A stretch of DNA of 64,000 nucleotides from Trabulsiella odontotermitis (GCF_030053895.1 NZ_CP125781.1:3162001-3226000), one strand, 5' to 3'; counted from the first letter of the stretch, positions 1-8,294 are shown. Notes: generated by a model from the sequence alone, not told the origin. Made by a program: numbers and translations.

Positions 1-372
1 AGTCTGATCGCCATCGCCACCTCGTTTGGTTCGGCCAGTATTATTCTGATGCTGGTCCTGGTCATTCTGACCATGCTGGCGGCCGTCACCACCGGTTCGG
101 GTAACGCGCCGTTCTACGCGTTTGTGGAGATGATCCCGAAACTGGCGCAGTCGTCCGGTATCAACCCGGCCTATCTGTCGATTCCGATGCTGCAGGCCTC
201 AAACCTCGGTCGTACCATCTCCCCGGTTTCTGGCGTGGTGGTTGCCGTCGCGGGTATGGCAAAAATTTCGCCGTTTGAAGTGGTGAAACGCACCTCGGTT
301 CCGGTGCTGGTTGGCCTGATCGTGGTGATTATCGCAACGGAAATTCTGGTGCCTTCCGCCCGGATCCTGTAA
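1..372 (+). CDS. dcuC: C4-dicarboxylate transporter DcuC, C-terminal fragment
   Basis: The reading frame is open from the first base of the window and ends at a TAA, giving the last 123 residues. The fragment is strongly hydrophobic with several membrane segments, and contains the stretches GSGNAPFYAF and NLGRTISPVSG that match the C-terminus of E. coli DcuC, an inner-membrane carrier used for succinate efflux and fumarate/succinate exchange in anaerobic growth. The start lies outside the window. A strong terminator follows directly. In E. coli the citrate fermentation and dpi genes separate dcuC from rna; here the two are neighbours. Identity is by recalled family sequence and context. Confidence 0.9.
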   Translation, partial: SLIAIATSFGSASIILMLVLVILTMLAAVTTGSGNAPFYAFVEMIPKLAQSSGINPAYLSIPMLQASNLGRTISPVSGVVVAVAGMAKISPFEVVKRTSVPVLVGLIVVIIATEILVPSARIL

Positions 373-390
373 CGCGTGGTATTGATGAAA

Positions 391-413
391 AGGCGCCTGT
401 GGGCGCCTTTTTT
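391..413 (+). terminator. Intrinsic terminator after dcuC
   Basis: AGGCGCC and GGCGCCT form a perfect 7-bp GC-rich stem with a TGTG loop, followed by a run of Ts. It lies 18 bases after the dcuC stop and before rna. Confidence 0.85.
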
Positions 414-465
414 ATGCTTTAATTAGTCGCATAAATCAATCAACGCCAAATCATCAGGAATATAA

Positions 466-1275
466 ATGTTCAGGAAGGATATTGCTGCCTGCGCCGCGAC
501 CGTCGCTGCAGTTTTCTGCGCGACCAGCGTCGTTGCCGCCCCGCTGACTGCCACCCGCTACGCTGATTTTGATCGTTATGTTCTGGCGCTCTCCTGGCAG
601 ACCGGCTTTTGCCAGAGCCAGCACGATATGAATCGCGATGAGCCCGCCGAATGCCAGTCGCAGCGAGAACAAAAGGATAAAACCCGCAATCTCACCGTGC
701 ACGGATTGTGGCCTGGACTCCCCAAATCGATTGCGTCACGCGGCGTTGATGAGCGTCGCTGGATGCGTTTTGGCTGCGCGACGCGCCCAATCCCCAACAT
801 GCCGGAAGCCCGCGCCAGCCGAAAATGCGCGGCAGCAGAAACCGGCCTGTCACTGGAGATGGCTAACCAGCTCAATAACGTGATGCCGGGCGCGGGCGGA
901 AATTCCTGTCTTGAACGTTACGAATACGCCAAGCACGGCGTCTGTTTTGGCTTCGATCCCGATGCCTACTTTGGCACAATGGTACGGCTGAACGGGGAAA
1001 TCCGGCAGAGCGCGGTGGGTCAGTTCCTTGCCGACAACTATGGCAAGACAGTCAGCCGCAACGATTTTAACGCCGCAGTGGCGAAAAGCTGGGGCAAAGA
1101 GGGCGTCAGCGCCTTTAAATTAACCTGTGACGGCAACCCCGCCTGGCTCACGGAAGTGCAAATCTCCATCAAAGCCTCGGCCATCAACGCCCCGCTAAGC
1201 CGTGACGCGTTGCTGCGACAACCGCACCCAGGCAACTGCGGCAAGCAGTTTGTCATCGATAAAGCCGGTTATTAA
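466..1275 (+). CDS. rna: Ribonuclease I, periplasmic RNase T2 family
   Basis: The 269-residue product is an RNase T2-family endoribonuclease that cleaves RNA without base preference through 2',3'-cyclic phosphate intermediates. An N-terminal signal peptide (about residues 1-25, ending VVAA) indicates export to the periplasm. Both family active-site blocks are present: HGLWP at residues 79-83 (first catalytic His) and RYEYAKHGVC at 151-160 (catalytic Glu, Lys and second His). Multiple cysteines fit the disulfide-rich fold. Length matches E. coli RNase I (268). The gene has its own short upstream region after the dcuC terminator and faces the hydrolase gene convergently. Confidence 0.95.
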   Translation: MFRKDIAACAATVAAVFCATSVVAAPLTATRYADFDRYVLALSWQTGFCQSQHDMNRDEPAECQSQREQKDKTRNLTVHGLWPGLPKSIASRGVDERRWMRFGCATRPIPNMPEARASRKCAAAETGLSLEMANQLNNVMPGAGGNSCLERYEYAKHGVCFGFDPDAYFGTMVRLNGEIRQSAVGQFLADNYGKTVSRNDFNAAVAKSWGKEGVSAFKLTCDGNPAWLTEVQISIKASAINAPLSRDALLRQPHPGNCGKQFVIDKAGY

Positions 1276-1278
1276 GGA

Positions 1279-1305
1279 TTGCCCGGCGCCATATGCGTCG
1301 GGCAA
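1279..1305. repeat. REP-like inverted repeat between convergent genes
   Basis: TTGCCCG and CGGGCAA form a perfect 7-bp stem around a 13-base centre. It fills the 35-base gap between the stops of rna and the hydrolase, so it may act as a bidirectional terminator or mRNA-stabilising stem. It resembles the enterobacterial REP sequences found elsewhere in the window only loosely. Confidence 0.55.
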
Positions 1306-1310
1306 CATCG

Positions 1311-2141
1311 TCAGCGCTGAAGAAACGCCAGCAGGTCCTCGTTAATCTGCTGCTTATGGGTTGTACAAATCCCGTGAGAGCCCCCTTTGTAAACTTTCAG
1401 CTCTGCATCCGGCAGCATTTCCGCCGCCACTTTGCCGCAAGTTTCAAAGGGAACAATCTGATCGTCATCACCGTGGATCACCAACGTCGGGATCGTCATC
1501 CGGCGCAGATCTTCACGCAGGTCGGTTTCCGAAAATGCTTTGATGCAGTCATAAAGCGCTTTAATCGAGCCCTGTAGTCCCTGCGCGACAAACCCCTGGC
1601 GCACAGCTTCAGACGCTTTCGCGCCGTCACGGTTATAGCCATAAAATGCCTGCGTCAGCTCATAGAAAAAGGCACCACGATCGTTTATCACCCCTTCGCG
1701 GATCCCGTCGAAGACCTCTTTTGGTACGCCATTCGGGTTGAAATCCGTTTTGATCATAATCGGCGTCACCGCGCCGATCAGCACCGCTTTTGCCACCCGC
1801 TCCGTACCGTGGCGACCAATGTAGCGCGCCACTTCGCCGCCACCGGTTGAGTGACCGACATGCACCGCATTTTTCAGGTTCAGATGCGCGGTCAGTTGCG
1901 CCAGATCGTCGCCATACTGATCCATATTATGCCCGTCCCAGGGCTGCGCCGAACGGCCATGCCCGCGACGGTCGTGAGCAATCACGCGATATCCCTTTGA
2001 CGCCAGAAACAACATTTGATCTTCAAACGCATCCGCCGTCAGCGGCCAGCCGTGACTGAACACAACCGGTTGCCCGCTTCCCCAGTCTTTAAAGTACAGG
2101 TAGCTGCCATCTTTAAGCGTAAGTTTGTCGAAGCTGCTCAT
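1311..2141 (-). CDS. Alpha/beta hydrolase, non-heme chloroperoxidase-like
   Basis: The 276-residue protein has the alpha/beta-hydrolase fold pattern: oxyanion-hole HGW near residue 30, nucleophile elbow GHSTGG with Ser98, acid Asp in GDDDQIVPF near 226, and catalytic His in GGSHGI at 256. This combination is typical of the bacterial esterase/cofactor-free haloperoxidase subfamily; the true reaction is probably ester or lactone hydrolysis, and the substrate is unknown. No signal peptide is seen, so it is probably cytoplasmic. The start at 2141 is chosen because AGGAGATCCT lies just upstream; the frame stays open 60 codons further upstream, but that extension does not resemble the family. E. 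coli lacks this gene between rna and rnk. Confidence 0.85.
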   Translation of the reverse strand: MSSFDKLTLKDGSYLYFKDWGSGQPVVFSHGWPLTADAFEDQMLFLASKGYRVIAHDRRGHGRSAQPWDGHNMDQYGDDLAQLTAHLNLKNAVHVGHSTGGGEVARYIGRHGTERVAKAVLIGAVTPIMIKTDFNPNGVPKEVFDGIREGVINDRGAFFYELTQAFYGYNRDGAKASEAVRQGFVAQGLQGSIKALYDCIKAFSETDLREDLRRMTIPTLVIHGDDDQIVPFETCGKVAAEMLPDAELKVYKGGSHGICTTHKQQINEDLLAFLQR

Positions 2142-2319
2142 AGGATCTCCTGAAACGGAGGGTATCGCCCCACGCGACACCGCCTGAAAAGGATAAGACA
2201 GAATCCAGAAAGGTGACGGATTTCGCATAAAATTCACATTAACGACCGGATAAACATTCTTTATTGTGCTCTTTATCACTTCAAACTGGCGCCAACTCTC
2301 AGTATGATGGCGAGAGGAC

Positions 2320-2352
2320 AACCCTTGCCGCTGCCGGTGAGGGTTTTCTTTT
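2320..2352 (+). promoter_or_regulatory. Candidate rnk leader attenuator hairpin
   Basis: An 11-bp stem (2320-2330 with 2335-2345, including two G-T wobbles) capped by a CTGC loop is followed by TTCTTTT, which looks like an intrinsic terminator. It lies 35-67 bases before the rnk start, in the same orientation. Leader attenuators in front of rnk and its paralogue greA have been described in gammaproteobacteria; assignment to that class is inference from position and structure. Confidence 0.6.
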
Positions 2353-2386
2353 GGATACAGGTACCTGGAAAGACATGGAGTAAATA

Positions 2387-2797
2387 ATGACCAGACCCGC
2401 CATCATTATTAATGAGCTTGATGCTGAACGCATCGACCGCCTGCTTGAACAACCGGCTTTTGCCAGCTTACCCGTGGCTGAAGCACTGAACGCCGAACTG
2501 GATCGCGCAAAGATGTGTGCGCCTGAAGAGATGCCTCATGACGTCGTCAGCATGAACAGTCAGGTACGCTTCCGTGATTTAACCACTGGTGAAGAACGTG
2601 TGCGAACCCTGGTCTTCCCGGCACAAGTGACCGACAGCAATACACAGCTTTCCGTCATGGCGCCGGTTGGTGCCGCACTGCTGGGGTTACGCGTGGGCAA
2701 CACCATTCACTGGCAATTGCCGGGCGGTACGTCAACTCACCTTGAAGTGCTGGAGCTGTTGTATCAGCCTGAAGCCGCCGGGGATTTTCACCGCTAA
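2387..2797 (+). CDS. rnk: Regulator of nucleoside diphosphate kinase (Rnk)
   Basis: The 136-residue cytoplasmic protein belongs to the Rnk/GreA-C-terminal family: a short N-terminal helical hairpin (residues 1-45) and a FKBP-like C-terminal domain that interacts with RNA polymerase secondary channel in its relatives. In E. coli, Rnk affects nucleoside diphosphate kinase levels. Length equals the E. coli protein and the sequence is recognisably the same (for example start MTRPAIIINELDAERIDRLL). GGAG just before the ATG supports the start. It is a single gene bounded by the leader hairpin upstream and a terminator downstream. Confidence 0.95.
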   Translation: MTRPAIIINELDAERIDRLLEQPAFASLPVAEALNAELDRAKMCAPEEMPHDVVSMNSQVRFRDLTTGEERVRTLVFPAQVTDSNTQLSVMAPVGAALLGLRVGNTIHWQLPGGTSTHLEVLELLYQPEAAGDFHR

Positions 2798-2814
2798 TTC
2801 TGCTGCTTTTTACG

Positions 2815-2845
2815 GAGGATGTTGAAACATCCTCTTTCCGTTTTT
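2815..2845 (+). terminator. Intrinsic terminator after rnk
   Basis: GAGGATGTT and AACATCCTC make a perfect 9-bp stem with a two-base GA centre, followed by a T-rich stretch (TTTCCGTTTTT). Confidence 0.8.
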
Positions 2846-2968
2846 CCCGCCGACAAAACTTTACCCCACCCCACCCCGCCTCCTGACAAATTTGCGACCT
2901 GAATGACACAAAAATGTCGCCAAATATGTTTCAATATATGTATCTCATAAGGACAAGGAGCTACGCAT

Positions 2969-3397
2969 ATGTACAAAACAATCATTATGCCGGTTGATGT
3001 CTTTGAAATGGAGCTAAGTGACAAGGCTATCCGCCATGCGGAGTTTATGGCGCAACAGGATGGCGTTATTCATTTGCTTCACGTACTGCCGGGTTCCGCC
3101 AGCTTTACGATGAGCCGCTTTGCCGCAGATTTACGCCGCTTTGAGGAGCATCTGCAACATGAAGCGGAAACCCGCCTGCAGACGATGATCGGACATTTCA
3201 GCATCGACCCATCACGGATAAAAATGCATGTTCGGATTGGTACCGTTCGCGATGTGGTGAACGAGCTTGCCGAAGATCTGGATGCCGATGTGGTGGTTAT
3301 CGGCTCTCGCAATCCCTCTATCACGACCCATCTGCTCGGCTCAAACGCTTCGAGCGTTATTCGTCACGCTCATATCCCGGTGCTGGTGGTTCGCTAA
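2969..3397 (+). CDS. uspG: Universal stress protein UspG
   Basis: The 142-residue protein starts with MYKTIIMPVDVF and carries the UspA-fold nucleotide-binding pattern near its C-terminus (VVIGSRNPS, then LLGSNASSVIRHAHIPVLVV), corresponding to the ATP-binding G-2x-G-9x-G(S/T) motif. It matches E. coli UspG (YbdQ) in length and sequence. The family is cytoplasmic and accumulates in stress; UspG is known to be autophosphorylated and adenylylated. AAGGAG lies upstream of the ATG. In E. coli ybdR sits between rnk and uspG; here that gene is missing. Confidence 0.93.
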   Translation: MYKTIIMPVDVFEMELSDKAIRHAEFMAQQDGVIHLLHVLPGSASFTMSRFAADLRRFEEHLQHEAETRLQTMIGHFSIDPSRIKMHVRIGTVRDVVNELAEDLDADVVVIGSRNPSITTHLLGSNASSVIRHAHIPVLVVR

Positions 3398-3403
3398 CCC
3401 ATC

Positions 3404-3427
3404 AGAGGCTACCAGTGGGTAGCCTCT
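3404..3427. terminator. Bidirectional stem-loop between uspG and the LysE gene
   Basis: AGAGGCTACC and GGTAGCCTCT form a perfect 10-bp stem with a four-base AGTG loop, in the 37-base gap between two convergent stops. There is no clear T run on either side. Confidence 0.6.
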
Positions 3428-3434
3428 CTACGTC

Positions 3435-4055
3435 CTACTTCTGCTGGGTGAGCAGCAACCTGATCCCTAAGCCGACAAATCCCGTCGCAAAACCGATGCG
3501 CAACGCTTTAAGCATCCCCGGCTTTGACAGCACCTGCCCGCGCGCGAAAGCGGAAAATACGCCGTACAGCGCAAATATGCACAGCGTCATCAACATGAAA
3601 ATGCTGCTGAGTATCAACAGTTCCGTGACCGGTGAAGCGGCGTCGGTACGAATAAACTGCGGCAAAAAGGCGAGAAAAAAGAGCGGCAGCTTGGGGTTCA
3701 GCAGGTTGATCAGTATTGCGTGAAGTATTATTTCGAACGGCGATTTGCGCTTCCCTTGTGGGTTGAGCTGCATCGATCCTGTCTCTTTAAGTGTGTTCCA
3801 TGCCATGTACAACAGCCAGATCACACCAAGAAACTTAATGCCTTCAAACGCCAGCTGACTGGTATGAAAAATCGCTGCCAGACCGGTAATTGCGGCAATC
3901 ATGTGAGGAATGATACCGAGCGTACAGCCAACAGCGGCAAAAAGACTCTTTCTGACTCCCTGCGATAATCCGGTGGCGACGGTATAAAGGGTACCGGTAC
4001 CGGGCGATACCACGACGATAAATGACGTAATCAGGAATTCGGTGCTGATTTGCAT
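3435..4055 (-). CDS. LysE/RhtB-family amino-acid exporter
   Basis: The 206-residue membrane protein has the LysE/RhtB family layout: an N-terminal segment with the conserved SPGTGTLYTVATG (family motif PGP...), about six hydrophobic segments, and the NLLNPKLPLFFLAFLPQF block in the middle (residues about 115-135). Proteins of this family export amino acids or derivatives such as homoserine, threonine or lysine from the cytoplasm; the substrate cannot be read from sequence. It is divergent in position from nothing else on its strand except the AraC gene 87 bases upstream, which probably controls it. This pair is absent from the E. coli uspG-ahpF interval. Confidence 0.85.
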   Translation of the reverse strand: MQISTEFLITSFIVVVSPGTGTLYTVATGLSQGVRKSLFAAVGCTLGIIPHMIAAITGLAAIFHTSQLAFEGIKFLGVIWLLYMAWNTLKETGSMQLNPQGKRKSPFEIILHAILINLLNPKLPLFFLAFLPQFIRTDAASPVTELLILSSIFMLMTLCIFALYGVFSAFARGQVLSKPGMLKALRIGFATGFVGLGIRLLLTQQK

Positions 4056-4142
4056 GGCGTTATATCTCGTTGAAATGAGGAATAACGCAGACTATCCCTG
4101 ACGGGTCGCAGCACTGTCTTGAACAAAATTGCAAAGAACGAT

Positions 4143-4937
4143 TTACGTCAGCGAAAGCACGTACTGGCCTGGCGTCACGCCAAGCTGCCGCTGAAACGCG
4201 CGAGTCAGGTGGCTCTGATCAGCGAAGCCTGCCTGCAGCGCGGCATCGACAGGCCGTGTTCCCTGTTGCAATAACCGCTTTGCCAGCCGTACACGCGACT
4301 GGATAAGCCACGCATGCGGCGTTGTTCCGGTTTCGCGCGAAAACTCTCTTATCAGTTGAAAACGGCTCATACCGCATAACCCGGCCAGAGCCGCAAGCGT
4401 AACGGGCTCAGCGGGCGAATCATCAAGATATTCTCTGGCGAGCGCAATGGAGGGGGAACAGGCATGGCGCGACGTGGCCGAAAGCAGGTGTTGTTTCGTC
4501 ACCCGCATCAGACACAGCATGACGGCTTCTTCGATGGCGGCCTGGTCGGGCGCCGGGCTGTTAAGTGTCAGGAACAGCCGTTGCATCATCCCGCTAAGTT
4601 CAGGATCGGTAGCGACCGGTTTCATATCAACCTGCCTGTGAAGCTCTTGTGCCATGATATCCGGTTCGATATACAGCATATGCCAGCCACGCGGTCCCGC
4701 CAGTGGCACGCCATCATGGATCTCTCCGGGATTCACCATAATGATATTTCCCGCGGAAGCCTCAACGCTGCCGATGCAGCTTTGCGAACGTTGCGCACCC
4801 TCAACAAACACCCCAATGCCAAACTGATCGTGCGAATGGCGCGGAAACGTATGCGCCGTCAGCAGCGAAACCGCCTCCACGCCCGGCAATGGCTGGCGAT
4901 ACGGCCTGACCTGGTGGATGGCTGTTTTCATGAACAT
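4143..4937 (-). CDS. AraC-family transcriptional regulator next to LysE exporter
   Basis: The 264-residue protein has an N-terminal cupin ligand-binding domain (HTFPRHSHDQFGIGVF near residues 30-45, VNPGEIHDG near 70-77) and a C-terminal AraC DNA-binding domain with two helix-turn-helix units (LAALAGLCGMSRFQLIREF, then DAALQAGFADQSHLTRAFQR). AraC regulators with this AraC_binding cupin are often paired with LysE-type exporters and respond to the exported compound; that role is inferred here from adjacency and same orientation. The start may be at 4937 or the second ATG at 4931. It lies next to the ahpF terminator and is transcribed toward the exporter gene. Confidence 0.85.
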   Translation of the reverse strand: MFMKTAIHQVRPYRQPLPGVEAVSLLTAHTFPRHSHDQFGIGVFVEGAQRSQSCIGSVEASAGNIIMVNPGEIHDGVPLAGPRGWHMLYIEPDIMAQELHRQVDMKPVATDPELSGMMQRLFLTLNSPAPDQAAIEEAVMLCLMRVTKQHLLSATSRHACSPSIALAREYLDDSPAEPVTLAALAGLCGMSRFQLIREFSRETGTTPHAWLIQSRVRLAKRLLQQGTRPVDAALQAGFADQSHLTRAFQRQLGVTPGQYVLSLT

Positions 4938-5000
4938 TCCCGCGCGCGTTGACCTGAAACCTTAGGTGTAGCAAAAACCCACGCCGGATGTCACTAAAAA

Positions 5001-5032
5001 CGAAAAAGCCCGGAAGCTTTCGCCGCCGGGCT
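5001..5032 (-). terminator. Intrinsic terminator of the ahpCF operon
   Basis: On the minus strand AGCCCGG and CCGGGCT form a 7-bp stem around a 12-base centre, followed by TTTTTCG. It lies 27 bases beyond the ahpF stop. Confidence 0.8.
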
Positions 5033-5058
5033 GCATTGCAGGTGTGGTCTTACTTTTT

Positions 5059-6624
5059 TTATGCTGTTTTGGTGCGAATCAAATAATCGAACGAACTCAG
5101 AGAGGCTTTTGCGCCTTCGCCGGTCGCGATGATGATTTGCTTATACGGTACGGTGGTGCAGTCGCCCGCCGCGAAGATGCCCTTCACGCTGGTTTCGCAT
5201 TTCGCATCGATGATGATTTCACCCATACGGTTGCGTTCGATAGCGCCATCCAGCCAGGTGGTATTTGGCAGCAGACCAATCTGGACGAAGATCCCTGACA
5301 GCGCGACCTGATGCGTGTCGCCGCTGACGCGGTCACGATATTCAAGCCCCGTCACTTTACTGCCATCGCCCTTCACTTCGGTGGTCTGCGCGTTGAGGAT
5401 GATATCGACATTCTTCAGGCTGCGGACTTTGTCCTGCAATACCTGGTCTGCTTTCATTTCCGGAGCAAACTCCAGCAGCGTAACATGTTCAACGATACCG
5501 GCCAGATCAATCGCCGCTTCTACGCCGGAGTTACCGCCGCCGATGACCGCCACGCGCTTGCCTTTAAACAGCGGGCCGTCGCAGTGCGGGCAATAGGTGA
5601 CGCCTTTGGTACGATACTGATCTTCACCCGGTACGTTCATGTTGCGCCATTTGGCGCCAGTTGCAATGATGATGCTGCGCGCTTTCAGAACAGCGCCAGA
5701 CGCGGTTTCAATCTGGTGCAAACCCCCTTCCTGCGCCGCCGGCACCAGTTTGCTGGCGCTCTGGCTGTCTATCACATCCACTTCATAATCAGACACGTGC
5801 GCTTTCAGCGCGCCCGCCAGTTTCTGACCTTCGGTTTTCGGCACAGAAATATAGTTTTCGATATCGACGGTATCCAGCACCTGACCACCGAAGCGTTCGC
5901 CCATCAGGCCGGTACGGATCCCTTTACGTGCGGAATAGACCGCCGCCGCCGCACCCGCCGGGCCGGAACCGACAATCAGCACATCGTAGGCATCACGTTT
6001 GTTCAACTCTTCTGCCGCACGTTTTTCCGCACCGGTATCCACTTTGGCAACAATTTCGGTGAGCGTCATGCGACCCTGACCAAACTCTTTACCGTTCACG
6101 AACACCGCCGGAACGCCCATCACGTTGCGATCGGTAATTTCATTCTGGAACGTGCCGCCATCAATCGCCGTATGTTTGATGCGCGGGTTCAGCACCGACA
6201 TCAGGTTCAGGGCCTGCACCACGTCCGGGCAGTTATGGCAGGAGAGCGAATAATAGGTTTCAAATTCGAAATCACCGTCGATATCGCGGATCTGCTCCAG
6301 CAGCGCCTGCGCTTCTTTCGACGGGTGTCCACCAGTCCACAGCAGCGCCAGTACCAGTGAAGTAAATTCATGACCGAGCGGCGAGCCAGCGAAACGTGGC
6401 CCCTGCGTTGAACCCGGGTTGGTGATCAGGAACGACGGTTTACGCACCGGAAGGCTGTTGTCTTCTTTAAAGGTCACCTGTGGCGACAGTTCGGCAATCT
6501 CAGCCAGCAGTTCCTTGATTTCGGCCGATTTTCCGCTGTCATCCAGCGTGGCAATCAGCTCAACAGGTTTTGTCAGTTTCTCAAGATAAGCCTTGAGCTG
6601 GGTTTTCATATTTGTGTCGAGCAT
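5059..6624 (-). CDS. ahpF: Alkyl hydroperoxide reductase subunit F
   Basis: The 521-residue flavoprotein is the NADH:peroxiredoxin reductase that recycles AhpC. The N-terminal double-thioredoxin-like domain carries the CHNC redox centre near residue 129. The C-terminal part is thioredoxin-reductase-like: FAD-binding GSGPAGAAAA (about 218), redox-active CPHC (about 345) and NAD-binding GGGNSGVEAA. Length and sequence match E. coli AhpF. The start at 6624 follows the known MLDTNMKTQLK N-terminus; an ATG lies directly before it (6627), and the open frame extends a few codons more. It follows ahpC by 174 bases in the same orientation and they are normally cotranscribed. Confidence 0.97.
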   Translation of the reverse strand: MLDTNMKTQLKAYLEKLTKPVELIATLDDSGKSAEIKELLAEIAELSPQVTFKEDNSLPVRKPSFLITNPGSTQGPRFAGSPLGHEFTSLVLALLWTGGHPSKEAQALLEQIRDIDGDFEFETYYSLSCHNCPDVVQALNLMSVLNPRIKHTAIDGGTFQNEITDRNVMGVPAVFVNGKEFGQGRMTLTEIVAKVDTGAEKRAAEELNKRDAYDVLIVGSGPAGAAAAVYSARKGIRTGLMGERFGGQVLDTVDIENYISVPKTEGQKLAGALKAHVSDYEVDVIDSQSASKLVPAAQEGGLHQIETASGAVLKARSIIIATGAKWRNMNVPGEDQYRTKGVTYCPHCDGPLFKGKRVAVIGGGNSGVEAAIDLAGIVEHVTLLEFAPEMKADQVLQDKVRSLKNVDIILNAQTTEVKGDGSKVTGLEYRDRVSGDTHQVALSGIFVQIGLLPNTTWLDGAIERNRMGEIIIDAKCETSVKGIFAAGDCTTVPYKQIIIATGEGAKASLSSFDYLIRTKTA

Positions 6625-6798
6625 CATTATTCCCTCTCTAAAAACGCCATCATGCAAACCGTACGCATTGCGACAGCCTGAATGCGACTTGCATCATGGT
6701 GCTGGAATGAAATGGGCGCGGATGCGCCCATGATGAAAGCATTTCCCGGAGGCCTGCTACAGGCCCATGCAAGCACAGCGCCGCCGGGTTTGGCAGAC

Positions 6799-7362
6799 TT
6801 AGATTTTACCAACGAGGTCCAAGGACGGAGCCAGCGTCGCATCACCTTCTTTCCATTTCGCAGGGCAAACTTCGCCTGGGTGAGACGCAACATACTGCGC
6901 GGCTTTCACTTTACGCAGCAGGTCAGACGCATCGCGGCCGATACCTTCAGCGGTAACTTCGATGGCCTGGATAATGCCCTGCGGGTCAACAACGAAAGTG
7001 GCACGATCTGCCAGACCTTCATCTTCACGCATGTTGTCGAAGTTACGGGTCAGGGTGCCAGTCGGGTCGCCGATCATCGCGTATTTGATTTTAGCGATGG
7101 TGTCAGAGCTGCTGTGCCATGCTTTGTGGGTGAAGTGGGTATCGGTAGACACAGAGTAAACGTCTACACCCAGTTTCTGCAGCTCGTCGTAGTGGTCTGC
7201 CACGTCGCCCAGTTCGGTCGGGCATACGAAGGTGAAGTCAGCCGGGTAGAAGAAGAAGACGCTCCAGCGGCCTTCGGTATCTTTCTCGGTAACTTCGATG
7301 AATTCACCGTTTTTGAACGCCTGGTTTTTGAAAGGTTTGATTTTGGTATTAATTAAGGACAT
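6799..7362 (-). CDS. ahpC: Alkyl hydroperoxide reductase subunit C (peroxiredoxin)
   Basis: The 187-residue cytoplasmic 2-Cys peroxiredoxin reduces hydrogen peroxide, organic peroxides and peroxynitrite. The peroxidatic cysteine is in FVCPTE near residue 47 and the resolving cysteine in EVCPAK near 166, both intact. The full length equals E. coli AhpC. A GGAGG-type ribosome site precedes the ATG. In relatives the operon is induced by OxyR from the region shared with divergent dsbG (7363-7529); I could not fix an OxyR site there by eye. The gene is the first in ahpC-ahpF. Confidence 0.97.
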   Translation of the reverse strand: MSLINTKIKPFKNQAFKNGEFIEVTEKDTEGRWSVFFFYPADFTFVCPTELGDVADHYDELQKLGVDVYSVSTDTHFTHKAWHSSSDTIAKIKYAMIGDPTGTLTRNFDNMREDEGLADRATFVVDPQGIIQAIEVTAEGIGRDASDLLRKVKAAQYVASHPGEVCPAKWKEGDATLAPSLDLVGKI

Positions 7363-7529
7363 CTATACTTCCTCCGTGTTTTCGTTGAGTGGTAAGGTAA
7401 CCAACTTTTGCTACTTCGGCTAATGCGTTTCCTTTATCAAATCAATAAGTATTAGCTAACAACACGCCACGGCCTGGCTGACCAGACACCACCATGAAGT
7501 ATGTTACCCATTGATTTATAAGGATTGTC

Positions 7530-8279
7530 ATGATTAAACGCACCCTTCTTATCGGCATGATCCCCTGGTTTGTTTCCGCTCAGGAACTGCCGGAAGCAGT
7601 AAAAGCCATCGAAAAACAGGGCATTACGATCGTTAAACCGTTTGATGCGCCAGGCGGCATGAAAGGGTATCTCGGCAAGTATCAGGATATGGGAGTGACT
7701 ATCTACGTCACGCCGGACGGTAAACATGCCATCTCGGGTTATATGTACGACGATAAAGGGGCAAATCTGAGCGAGCAGGTCATCCAGAAAGAGATCTATG
7801 CGCCCGCGGGGCGTGAAATGTGGCAGCGCATGGAAAAAGCCAGCTGGATCCTTGATGGCGAAAAAACTGCCCCGACGGTAATTTACGTCTTTGCCGATCC
7901 CTTCTGCCCTTATTGCAAACAGTTCTGGAAACAGGCGCGTCCCTGGGTTGAATCCGGAAAGATTCAGCTCCGCACACTGATGGTCGGCGTAATTAAACCT
8001 GAAAGCCCTGCCATGGCCGCCGCCATTCTCAGCGCCCGTGATCCGGCCAAAACCTGGCATGAATACGAACAATCCGGGGGCAAGCTGACGCTGGATGTCC
8101 CGAAATCCATCCCGCCCGCGCAGATGAAAGTGCTCAATGAAAACCAGCAGCTGATGGATGAGCTGGGGGCTAACGCCACACCCGCTATTTACTATATGAA
8201 TAGCGAAAAAGAACTTCAGCAGATTGTTGGACTGCCCGATAACACCCAACTAAAAGCCATGCTTGGTGAAAAACCATAA
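7530..8279 (+). CDS. dsbG: Periplasmic thiol:disulfide protein DsbG
   Basis: The 249-residue product has a short signal peptide (residues 1-18, ending VSA before QELPEAV), an N-terminal dimerisation domain, and a thioredoxin-like catalytic domain with the active-site motif CPYC at residues 126-129. DsbG keeps single cysteines of periplasmic proteins reduced and works with DsbD. The conserved cis-proline region ATPAIYY is near residue 196. Length is as in E. coli. It is divergent from ahpC, the arrangement seen in E. coli where OxyR controls both. AAGGAT lies before the start. Confidence 0.95.
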   Translation: MIKRTLLIGMIPWFVSAQELPEAVKAIEKQGITIVKPFDAPGGMKGYLGKYQDMGVTIYVTPDGKHAISGYMYDDKGANLSEQVIQKEIYAPAGREMWQRMEKASWILDGEKTAPTVIYVFADPFCPYCKQFWKQARPWVESGKIQLRTLMVGVIKPESPAMAAAILSARDPAKTWHEYEQSGGKLTLDVPKSIPPAQMKVLNENQQLMDELGANATPAIYYMNSEKELQQIVGLPDNTQLKAMLGEKP

Positions 8280-8294
8280 AGAACAATACGATAG

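Noticed and set aside
5311..6360. 349-codon open frame antisense to ahpF
   Set aside because: Shadow of ahpF in the opposite strand; rich in His, Phe and Arg as expected from such shadows.
7363..7529. OxyR site between ahpC and dsbG
   Set aside because: Expected from E. coli, but I could not align the four-part OxyR motif convincingly by eye.
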